Part shown: one piece after another, positions 32,704-37,974 of the stretch
Layout of the letters: every line of letters starts with the position of its first letter
How positions within the stretch are numbered: the first letter of the stretch is position 1
Source: a virus
Strand: one strand, 5' to 3'
Virus record (IMG/VR): IMGVR_UViG_3300030202_000102
Coordinates: 1 to 37,974 of that record
Length of the DNA stretch: 37,974 nucleotides
Translations under genes and position numbers: made by a program
The notes under the pieces: model-generated
Databases searched by the model: none
Seen by the model: the letters and a program-made list of their open reading frames with translations, nothing else
What the model was told of the DNA's origin: nothing

Positions 32704-33544
32704 TGGGTTGCTCTTGTTTGTTGTGCCTCTTTGCCTCATCAATCCACCTCCCCAAGAAGTTTATATCTTCATCATCTTGATACTTAATATCATCACGTAA
32801 CCTGATAGCTCTGGTAGGTATGTCACACCAAGCCTCTATCTCTTTGCGCATAACTAAAGTCTTACGCATAGCATCAGGATCAAGTCCAACGATAACATAC
32901 TTAGCATCGTCACTCAAGCACTCTTTGTGTGCATCAGTTAAGTTAGTGCCTAGTAGTGCGAAACCTGTTACACCGGGCCATACTTTAGCCACAGTGATAG
33001 CACTAATAACATCCTCCACTAATATGAATACACCATTAGCTGTACCGTAGGAATACCTAGCGTACTCAGCAGCCTTACCATAGCGCAGCCATTTAGGTTT
33101 AGCGCCATCTAGCTCACGGCCTATTGCATCTACGAGCACACCGTTGTGATAGATAGGAAACACTGCACGTTTATCTTTAATGTCGTACAGTAACTCTACA
33201 CCTCGTAATGTTTCTGCATATATACCCTGCCATCTCATACGAAATCTGTTTATGTATCTGTTGTTTACAGGGTTAGCTATATGTTCTGGATAAACGAAAG
33301 GTTCTGCCCTCTTGTTAACATTTCCAGTTTCTATAAGAGGCTTAACAAAGTAGCTACTCATCTCTTCTGCTGTCATGCCATAGCTAACTTTACCTTTGGC
33401 ATCACAAGATAGTTTGTAGCAGTTGTAGATTATCTTACCGTCACGCTTGGTAGCAGTAAAAGTATTCTTACCGCCACATCTAGGGCAGTCGCTCCTGATG
33501 TTAGCACCTTCAGCTATGTCTAGTTTGTCCATATCAATAAGCAT
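32654..33544 (-). CDS. DNA primase (T7 gp4 primase-like, zinc finger plus TOPRIM)
   Basis: 296 aa. It synthesises RNA primers for lagging-strand replication. The zinc-binding part has C20/C23 (CPRCGGKNTF) and C42/C47 (NCYKLSC). The TOPRIM core has E177 (FILVEDVISAITVAK) and D222/D224 (VGLDPDAM). There is no helicase domain, so priming and unwinding are on separate proteins, unlike T7 gp4; the helicase lies at 29273. The start overlaps the HNH gene stop by 11 bases. It is flanked by two HNH-type nuclease genes, a common target neighbourhood of mobile endonucleases. Confidence 0.88.
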   Translation of the reverse strand: MLIDMDKLDIAEGANIRSDCPRCGGKNTFTATKRDGKIIYNCYKLSCDAKGKVSYGMTAEEMSSYFVKPLIETGNVNKRAEPFVYPEHIANPVNNRYINRFRMRWQGIYAETLRGVELLYDIKDKRAVFPIYHNGVLVDAIGRELDGAKPKWLRYGKAAEYARYSYGTANGVFILVEDVISAITVAKVWPGVTGFALLGTNLTDAHKECLSDDAKYVIVGLDPDAMRKTLVMRKEIEAWCDIPTRAIRLRDDIKYQDDEDINFLGRWIDEAKRHNKQEQPNGEGFTTTQVQTTGDT

Positions 33545-34169
33545 CTTTTATATCCTTTAGCATCTCTCGTACTGTTGCTTTAATATTTTTATTTAACTTT
33601 GCACTTTTTCTTTGGTTTTCTGTAGCAGTAATTATTTGTAAGTTCCCACTCCAATGTGGGCCTTTCTTGCTAAGAGGCCACATATGATCGACGTGATGCT
33701 GCACACCTGTTGCTTTAGTAAACATGTCACTCAGTTTATATATTTGGTTTACACGATTCTTTTCTATAGGACAATCACGCACTTTTATAGGTATCTGTTT
33801 TCGTTTTGCTGCTCTGCGTTTAGCATTACGTGCGAAAAACTTCTCTTTGTTATCTTGATAGTAAGCAACTACCCTCTCTTTGTTAGCCTTTACCCAAGCA
33901 TTCTTGTTAGCTAGTATCCTCTCTTTGTTAGCCTCTCTGTAGGCTAGTAACTTCTCTTTGTTAGCCTCTCTGTAGGCTTTCTGTCTAACAGCTATCTTCT
34001 CTTTGTTAGCCTGATAGTAAGCAGCACTCTTAACCTTCTTTTTAACAGCTATCTTATCTTTGTTAGCTTGATAGTAAGCTTTCTGTGTAACAGCTATCTT
34101 ATCTTTGTTAGCTTGATAGTAAGCCTTTTTGTAAGCTCTATCATGCTCCTTATAATTGCGTGTCATCAC
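33534..34169 (-). CDS. HNH endonuclease with N-terminal YYQANKEK repeats
   Basis: 211 aa. The N-terminal half (about 17-113) holds seven units of A-Y-(Y/R)-(Q/E)-A-N-K-(D/E)-(K/R)-(I/L) spaced 11, 15 or 19 residues, forming a long basic helix likely to bind DNA. The C-terminal HNH reads HHVDHMWPLSKKGPHWSGNL, then QIITATENQRKSAK, with the His-Asp-His cluster and the later Asn residues. Such free-standing HNH proteins are usually mobile (homing-like) nucleases. It sits between integrase and primase in the same operon and overlaps both by a few bases. Target site unknown. Confidence 0.85.
   Translation of the reverse strand: MMTRNYKEHDRAYKKAYYQANKDKIAVTQKAYYQANKDKIAVKKKVKSAAYYQANKEKIAVRQKAYREANKEKLLAYREANKERILANKNAWVKANKERVVAYYQDNKEKFFARNAKRRAAKRKQIPIKVRDCPIEKNRVNQIYKLSDMFTKATGVQHHVDHMWPLSKKGPHWSGNLQIITATENQRKSAKLNKNIKATVREMLKDIKDAY
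33831..34124 (-). repeat. Tandem coding repeats of the HNH protein's helical arm
   Basis: Seven repeat units of 33, 45 or 57 bp. The two most upstream share 37 identical bases (34043-34079 and 34088-34124, offset 45 bp), so at least one duplication is recent; the others are diverged. Confidence 0.8.
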
Positions 34170-35086
34170 TCCTTCTCCTGTTTAAATGCACTGCGCTGGG
34201 CTAGTGCTTCCGATGCACCAGTGTAGGTATGCTTGATGTAAGGCGTCAGGCTGTTGATGTTAGTGTGACCAGACACTTGTTTGATCTGCGTTATATCTAC
34301 ACCTGCCTCAACCATCTCAGTGATAGCAGTACGGCGCATATCCATAGCTGTCAGGTAGCTTGGTAGTCCTGCTTCCTCTAGTACAGCATTGACGTATACG
34401 TGTAGCATCTCTTTACTGTAGGGCTTGTAAGCACCATCACTAGGCTGCATCTGTGGAGCCACCAATACTTGAAAGCCGAAAGTGTCGTGCTGTTGCTTGA
34501 GCACATGCATAAAGCCATCATTGATAGGTAGGTGTACGGACTCGCCTCTTTTGCTTTGCTCTAGGTTGCATCTCTTTTTGTCAAAGTCTATAGCTGCCCA
34601 AGTAAGCATACGCATATCACCTACACGTTGGCCCCACTCGTAAGCCATCTGTACAATCAAGCCAATGCTACGCCACTTCCACTCGCTGTACGCTGTAGAT
34701 AAAAACTGGCTTACTTGCTCTGGCTCCCATGTAACCTTACGCTTTGGGTTAGGTGTCTTATCTATATATCGCATAGGGTTAAACACTGATATCTCATTCT
34801 TGATACCCCAATTTAAAAGTATAGACATAATCGCAGCTATCTTATTAGCTCTGAATATGCCACGTTTAATCCAACAATCGTAGTGCATCTGCATAGTAGG
34901 TACACTCAAACTTTTAAGACTAAGATGCCCAGAGCCATCCTCAATTATACTCAGGCAATCACAGTAGTCACTCTGCGAGGCACTACCTAGCTTACGGAAA
35001 GCATCTGACTTTAGATATCGATACACTAATTGCTGTACGTTCTTAGGCTTCACCAGTTTCTTCTTCTTTTCCATGCAATCCAACAT
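34166..35086 (-). CDS. int: Tyrosine recombinase / phage integrase
   Basis: 306 aa. The N-terminal SAM-like core-binding domain covers about 15-110; the catalytic domain follows. Visible active-site residues: R154 (WGQRVGDMRML), K179 (SKRGES), R251 (MDMRRTAITEM), H274 (VSGHTNI) and Y283 (TPYIKHT) as nucleophile. The first His of the HxxR box is Met (M248), a substitution in a usually conserved position. Function would be site-specific integration or excision, or resolution of multimers. A second ATG at 35074 is a possible start. It overlaps the upstream small gene by 37 bases and the HNH gene by four. No repressor or attP was identified, so lysogeny is not established. Confidence 0.88.
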   Translation of the reverse strand: MLDCMEKKKKLVKPKNVQQLVYRYLKSDAFRKLGSASQSDYCDCLSIIEDGSGHLSLKSLSVPTMQMHYDCWIKRGIFRANKIAAIMSILLNWGIKNEISVFNPMRYIDKTPNPKRKVTWEPEQVSQFLSTAYSEWKWRSIGLIVQMAYEWGQRVGDMRMLTWAAIDFDKKRCNLEQSKRGESVHLPINDGFMHVLKQQHDTFGFQVLVAPQMQPSDGAYKPYSKEMLHVYVNAVLEEAGLPSYLTAMDMRRTAITEMVEAGVDITQIKQVSGHTNINSLTPYIKHTYTGASEALAQRSAFKQEKE

Positions 35087-35262
35087 ACTCTACAATGATC
35101 CTCACCTATTAGTGCATCTATCAAACGCACTATGTTAAGTTTACCTTTACGTTTCCACTCGTAGTTTCTGGCTGACAGCGTTTGGTTATTGCTGCCACCC
35201 AGTGCTACGTTAATCAGTACGCTAATTGCTATCAGTATCTTTAGTGCGTACCTTTGCATCAC
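35050..35262 (-). CDS. Small exported or anchored protein, 70 aa
   Basis: The frame can start at GTG 35262 or ATG 35259. The N-terminus (MQRYALKILIAISVLINVAL) is a signal-anchor or signal peptide, followed by a basic region (YEWKRKGKLNIVRLIDALIG) and EDHCRVCW with a CxxC pair, and ends in RRRNW. The final 37 bases overlap the integrase start. Short proteins with an IDxxxGxxHC tail recur in marine phages. Function unknown. Confidence 0.55.
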   Translation of the reverse strand: MMQRYALKILIAISVLINVALGGSNNQTLSARNYEWKRKGKLNIVRLIDALIGEDHCRVCWIAWKRRRNW

Positions 35263-35344
35263 GAAAGCCTTTTACTATGTAGTATATGAAGCCTAACACG
35301 TAGGCCACTAAGAACGGTATAATTACTTGGGTTCCCGGTTGCAC
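35222..35344 (-). CDS. Small membrane peptide, 40 aa, GTG start
   Basis: The leader AGAGGAGATAAAGTAAA precedes the GTG. The product starts VQPGTQVIIPFLVAYVLGFI and continues YYIVKGFRDAKVRTKDTDSN, with one transmembrane helix. Its leader and first codons are the left copy of a 36-bp direct repeat, also used by the 48-aa gene at 35575. It overlaps the following gene by 41 bases. Confidence 0.55.
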   Translation of the reverse strand: MQPGTQVIIPFLVAYVLGFIYYIVKGFRDAKVRTKDTDSN

Positions 35345-35605
35345 TTTACTTTATCTCCTCTAGCATTGTCTTTCCTTTCTGGTTAACGTGCCTTGATTGT
35401 AGACTGTCCACAACCAAAGAACAAGTATTTATTTAAGCTTGTCGAACTCTTCGATCAATTGGTCGTACATCTTCGCAGCTTCGTCGCGTCTATCGGACAA
35501 AAGCATTGTCATCATAAACTCTAATTTAAACTTTAACTTGTTGCCTAGTGTTTGTTCTCTGGTTCCTGCTTGCACTTTACTTTATCTCCTCTAGCATTGT
35601 CTTTC
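35339..35605 (-). repeat. 36-bp exact direct repeat (35339-35374 and 35570-35605) carrying a translation start
   Basis: The two copies are 231 bp apart (start to start), a multiple of three. On the minus strand each copy contains codons for TMLEEIK, a TAA, an overlapping AGAGGAGAT ribosome-binding site and the GTG start of a small gene. Similarity continues a few bases on both sides. Between them lies the 48-aa gene and an 84-base stretch (35345-35428) with only a short open frame ending KGKTMLEEIK. Confidence 0.85.
35429..35575 (-). CDS. Small helical protein, 48 aa, GTG start
   Basis: AGAGGAGATAAAGTAAA leader, then GTG. The product starts VQAGTREQTLGNKLKFKLEF and continues MMTMLLSDRRDEAAKMYDQL, then IEEFDKLK, amphipathic helices with no membrane span. 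The leader is the right copy of the 36-bp repeat. It follows the 49-aa coiled-coil gene with a one-base gap after its stop. Function unknown. Confidence 0.6.
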   Translation of the reverse strand: MQAGTREQTLGNKLKFKLEFMMTMLLSDRRDEAAKMYDQLIEEFDKLK

Positions 35606-35726
35606 TTTCATAGGCCAATCTAATTATCTTAGCTTGCTCATCAATCTCTTTTTGCAAAGCACGTATCTTCTCTTGCGCTTGGTGTATCTCGTGCTCTGCA
35701 ATCTCAATCTCACCGCATATGCTCAT
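35577..35726 (-). CDS. Small coiled-coil protein, 49 aa
   Basis: The ATG at 35726 overlaps the preceding stop (TAATG). The product starts MSICGEIEIAEHEIHQAQEK and continues IRALQKEIDEQAKIIRLAYE, then RKTMLEEIK, an almost uninterrupted heptad helix. Its last codons lie in the 36-bp repeat and contain the ribosome-binding site of the next gene. Function unknown. Confidence 0.6.
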   Translation of the reverse strand: MSICGEIEIAEHEIHQAQEKIRALQKEIDEQAKIIRLAYERKTMLEEIK

Positions 35727-35860
35727 TAGTCCATCCTTGTTATGTAGTGCTTACCGTCAGGCATAGGCAAGGCAAGTATAGCTGCCTCGTAAAAGTAAGC
35801 CGTACCATTAGGCGTAGCTTCACGTACTATGTCTAGCTTTTGTTGTTCATCCAGTACCAT
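35726..35860 (-). CDS. Small hypothetical protein, 44 aa
   Basis: ATAAGGAGACATACAGCA precedes the ATG at 35860. The product starts MVLDEQQKLDIVREATPNGT and continues AYFYEAAILALPMPDGKHYI, then TRMD. It is a compact soluble peptide coupled by TAATG to the next gene. The same ATAAGGAGACATA leader precedes the 79-aa gene at 36926. Function unknown. Confidence 0.6.
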   Translation of the reverse strand: MVLDEQQKLDIVREATPNGTAYFYEAAILALPMPDGKHYITRMD

Positions 35861-35874
35861 TGCTGTATGTCTCC

Positions 35875-36594
35875 TTATGTTGCGTTAAATTCATATATAG
35901 CTGTAGCGAAGCCACGAGGCGTAGCACTGCGAATGTTTTTAGTCTTCATAGACTTGCCACCAAGCTTGAGGTGTTGCCTACTGTGGCCTTGCTCTGGCTT
36001 TACTGGATCAGTCCACGGCATAGTGAAGCCGTTACCTGTCCACAGGCAAGTCTTCTTAGGGTATGCATCTTTAGGTGCAATGTAGTCAGGCCAAACAGGG
36101 TGGTCAGCTTCATCATCGTGTATGTAATTGCCGTACTGGTACGGATGGAAAGAGTGGTTAGGCTTGCGCCACAGTGTAGCTAAAACTGACACAGGGTTTT
36201 CTATCATGTATGGGCAACCCAAATCATCAAACAAGTCAGAGCAATCCATAGCGTGTTTTGCAGCCTTTTCTTGAAACAATGGGTCAGCCTTACGCTTGGC
36301 TGCAAAGTGAGGCGCACCACTGACAGCCATATCAGTACACACAGGCCAAGCCATGCCAAACACTACATTCTTACCATTGTACTTCATAAAGATTTGCCTG
36401 TGTGTTTGGAAATCGTGCAAGTCAGCATGTACGTACTTGATGCTACCACCACTAGGATAAACGTCAGTGGTGCTGTCATCGTGCTGTATATCAAACGCTA
36501 CGCAGCTATAGCCTTGCTCTGCCCACGGCTTGAGTGCTTCACCTGTGTAGTCGTATAGGCTTAAAACGTATTTGTCTACATTAGGGTTAGTCAT
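35875..36594 (-). CDS. C5-cytosine-methyltransferase-like protein, divergent
   Basis: The start chosen is the ATG at 36594, with GGAG nine bases upstream; an ATG 15 bases further up lacks a ribosome-binding site. About 239 aa. A motif-I-like LSLYDYTGEALKPW binds SAM in relatives. Motif IV reads MAWPVCTDMA instead of the usual PPCQG, keeping Pro and Cys but with an inserted Val. Motif VI is MIENPVSVLATLW (EN retained). A later conserved YPKKTCLWTGNGF follows. It may be a cytosine-modifying enzyme or a catalytically altered relative. It differs strongly from the canonical enzyme at 37017, so they are not recent duplicates. The reaction and target are unknown. Confidence 0.7.
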   Translation of the reverse strand: MTNPNVDKYVLSLYDYTGEALKPWAEQGYSCVAFDIQHDDSTTDVYPSGGSIKYVHADLHDFQTHRQIFMKYNGKNVVFGMAWPVCTDMAVSGAPHFAAKRKADPLFQEKAAKHAMDCSDLFDDLGCPYMIENPVSVLATLWRKPNHSFHPYQYGNYIHDDEADHPVWPDYIAPKDAYPKKTCLWTGNGFTMPWTDPVKPEQGHSRQHLKLGGKSMKTKNIRSATPRGFATAIYEFNAT

Positions 36595-36637
36595 AGTATC
36601 AGTCTCCATTTGTGTTGCGTTTATTACTTACCATCAT

Positions 36638-36666
36638 CCTAGCATTGCACCTCAAACCATGCTAGG
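36638..36666 (-). repeat. 8-bp inverted repeat (hairpin) between two genes
   Basis: CCTAGCAT (36638-36645) and ATGCTAGG (36659-36666) pair around 13 bases, with a weaker outer CTTAC/GTAAG match (36627-36631 and 36673-36677). It lies in the 92-base gap between the 79-aa gene and the methyltransferase-like gene. There is no T-run on the minus side, so it is more likely an mRNA-stability, processing or regulatory element than a terminator. Confidence 0.5.
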
Positions 36667-36686
36667 GTAAAAGTAAGTCTTAACGC

Positions 36687-36926
36687 TTACCCTGCAAAGT
36701 GGCAAAGCTTGCGGTTGGTCTGACGGTTAGGCTTATGCTCTACATAAATACTACGTCTGCCTAAGTGAAGTTGTGTCATACAATCACCAGTAACTATCTT
36801 ATAGCCACGGCTGCTATCTTTGCGGTTAGGCTTGCGCTTGCGTGTTAGACCTTTGATCCCTGCAAAGTTAAAACGAAAGCCGTTAGTGCCATCATTTAAA
36901 GGCTTGGTTGCGAATAATATAAACAT
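36687..36926 (-). CDS. Basic hypothetical protein, 79 aa
   Basis: ATAAGGAGACATAACC precedes the ATG. The product starts MFILFATKPLNDGTNGFRFN and is rich in Arg/Lys (GLTRKRKPNRKDSSRGYKIV), with a motif-like end (VEHKPNRQTNRKLCHFAG). The charge suggests nucleic-acid binding. It sits between two methyltransferase-type genes, downstream of a palindrome with promoter-like hexamers. No family is recognised. Confidence 0.55.
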   Translation of the reverse strand: MFILFATKPLNDGTNGFRFNFAGIKGLTRKRKPNRKDSSRGYKIVTGDCMTQLHLGRRSIYVEHKPNRQTNRKLCHFAG

Positions 36927-36969
36927 GGTTATGTCTCCTTATATACATGTTTGGTTTCTATCTATAGCC

Positions 36970-37015
36970 CAAGTATAGCAAATCAAAACTATACTTGAAC
37001 CACTGTTTGCGACAA
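36970..37015 (-). promoter_or_regulatory. Palindrome with promoter-like hexamers upstream of the 79-aa gene
   Basis: CAAGTATAG (36970-36978) and CTATACTTG (36989-36997) form a perfect 9-bp inverted repeat around 10 bases. On the minus strand TTGTCG (37015-37010) is 16 bp from TATAGT (36993-36988), which lies in one arm; the other arm holds TATACT. An operator overlapping a promoter is the simplest reading. A terminator after the methyltransferase gene is the alternative, but no T-run follows. Confidence 0.45.
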
Positions 37016-37016
37016 G

Positions 37017-37919
37017 TTAAGTATTAACTGCGACATTCTTAAAGATATGTTTAACTACTTCAACTGTCCATCCATTGCCTAACATTTTGTAGCGTTGTGT
37101 ATTGCTGACGTGATTAGTGTAACCATCAGGCACAGTTTGTAGTCTCTCGCACTCAGTACACGATAGCTTTCGGTAGGTTAGTCCTTCATCATAGGTTAGG
37201 TGGTTGTTGTGCTGCCATGAGCTAGTGCTAAGTGTAGGTGTCTTACCATTCTTAGCCTTTAGTCCACCCTTGTTGTAGCCTCTGGCTGTTTGTAGTATCT
37301 GTGGAAACACTAATTGCCTACGGTGCTTCTCAAAGTATGACTTGAGATTGCCGCCCTTAAAATAGTTTGCATCTATACCATCCTCTAAAATATCTTTGAG
37401 CAATACGCCTCTATCATCAGGCAAATCATCCATTGGAATGTTTGTCCAGTATAGTCTATGCCTGTTCTGTGCACTGACTAGGTTACTGTTGATAGCAATA
37501 GGTTCAACACCTAACATCTCACTAATAACGTCCATACTTTCTTTCTTCATCCTGACATTCTCTAGTAAGAAGTACTTGGGCTTTAATGCTTTGAGTAGTC
37601 GCACGTATTCAAAGAATAACTTACTGCGTGGATCGTCAAAGTTTAAATTTTTACCGGCAAAACTAAAACCCTGACAAGGCGAACCACCTATAAGCAAATC
37701 GATTTTATGCCCGCAATCAAAATCATCAAGTAAACAATCGCCACTTGTCTTAATACTCTGTACATCTCCCAAGTGTATCATGTCTGGATAGTTTGCTTGT
37801 GCTACCTTGATCGCATACTTGTCTATTTCACTAGCAAAGTAATTCTTTACTGGTACACCTAGTTGATCAAGTGCAATTTGTCCGCAACTCATTCCATCAA
37901 ATAAACTTAAAACATTCAT
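37017..37919 (-). CDS. dcm: DNA (cytosine-5) methyltransferase
   Basis: 300 aa, full length for a small C5 enzyme. It transfers a methyl group from SAM to cytosine in DNA. Motif I LSLFDGMSCG (5-14), motif IV GGSPCQGFSFAG with catalytic C82, motif VI LLENV (E120), motif VIII QNRHRLYW (151-158) and motif X RYKMLGNGWTVEV are all present. The target-recognition region, about 190-250, is short. There is no restriction endonuclease next to it, so protection of phage DNA against host restriction is the likely use (inference). The start has a GATAGGACTAATAGAC leader. The 55 bases beyond, to the window edge, hold no gene I can support. Confidence 0.93.
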   Translation of the reverse strand: MNVLSLFDGMSCGQIALDQLGVPVKNYFASEIDKYAIKVAQANYPDMIHLGDVQSIKTSGDCLLDDFDCGHKIDLLIGGSPCQGFSFAGKNLNFDDPRSKLFFEYVRLLKALKPKYFLLENVRMKKESMDVISEMLGVEPIAINSNLVSAQNRHRLYWTNIPMDDLPDDRGVLLKDILEDGIDANYFKGGNLKSYFEKHRRQLVFPQILQTARGYNKGGLKAKNGKTPTLSTSSWQHNNHLTYDEGLTYRKLSCTECERLQTVPDGYTNHVSNTQRYKMLGNGWTVEVVKHIFKNVAVNT

Positions 37920-37974
37920 GTCTATTAGTCCTATCTCTTTAGTTACATGGTGTTAATGGTAGCACAGAAACGGA

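Noticed and set aside
35345-35428. Short frame of about 21 codons ending KGKTMLEEIK
   Set aside because: It has only TTG or GTG starts without a ribosome-binding site; its end is explained by the 36-bp direct repeat.
34166-35870. tRNA gene or tRNA-derived attP near the integrase
   Set aside because: No cloverleaf or T-arm sequence with proper spacing could be found; GGTTC-like words there are part of the 36-bp repeat region or coding sequence.

Overview
The window looks like part of the genome of a tailed marine phage, most likely a podovirus of the group typified by SAR116 phage HMO-2011. The best single indicator is the family-A DNA polymerase, which carries a DnaJ-like zinc-finger insert (two CxxCxGxG motifs) between its exonuclease and polymerase domains; that insert was described for HMO-2011. 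Supporting traits are AT-rich coding DNA, tail proteins of a type common in marine phages, a B12-dependent monomeric ribonucleotide reductase, ThyX, DUF3310, a T7-type endonuclease I, a Cas4-like nuclease and separate helicase and primase genes. A marine alphaproteobacterial host (SAR116, Roseobacter or SAR11) is an inference. Terminase, portal and major capsid genes are absent, and the first gene is cut by the left edge, so this is a partial genome.

Layout. The plus strand (2-21543) is a late virion block. It holds a truncated tail fibre, a small beta-rich protein, two tandem paralogous kelch-like repeat proteins (one with a fibronectin III domain), a 675-aa tail protein, then small membrane and coiled-coil proteins, a 1386-aa protein with sixteen exact 22-residue repeats, a 785-aa protein with peptidoglycan-binding domains, further virion candidates, a tail-lysozyme-like protein and a 1215-aa internal-virion-type protein. 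The minus strand (21546-37919) reads leftward towards it and holds the metabolism block. From upstream to downstream it carries a C5 DNA methyltransferase, a 79-aa protein, a divergent C5-methyltransferase-like protein, a run of tiny genes, a tyrosine recombinase, an HNH nuclease, primase, an endonuclease VII-like protein, small membrane or secreted proteins, ThyX, helicase, DNA polymerase, a candidate ssDNA-binding protein, a Cas4-like nuclease, endonuclease I, DUF3310, class II RNR and three tiny genes, the last possibly an Acb2-type anti-CBASS protein.

The two transcription units converge at about 21.45-21.55 kb, where a 76-nt imperfect hairpin followed by a T-run forms an intrinsic terminator for the leftward operon. 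That hairpin lies inside a small plus-strand reading frame. Genes are packed with ATGA, TAATG and GTGA overlaps, so translational coupling is probably general. A near-consensus sigma-70 promoter (TTGACA-17-TATAAC) inside the 3' end of the polymerase gene feeds the recombination and nucleotide half of the operon. A weaker promoter-like element lies before 6041 (+), and a palindrome with promoter-like hexamers lies before the 79-aa gene at 36926.

How the genes fit together. RNR and ThyX would supply dNTPs and dTMP; polymerase, helicase, primase and the SSB candidate would replicate the genome; endonuclease I, endonuclease VII and the Cas4-like nuclease would degrade host DNA or resolve and process replication intermediates; the methyltransferases could protect phage DNA. 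The recombinase suggests possible integration, but I could not find an attachment site or a repressor. I saw no tRNA, rRNA, CRISPR array or insertion sequence. Ten genes of under 60 codons, read directly from the bases, are included.
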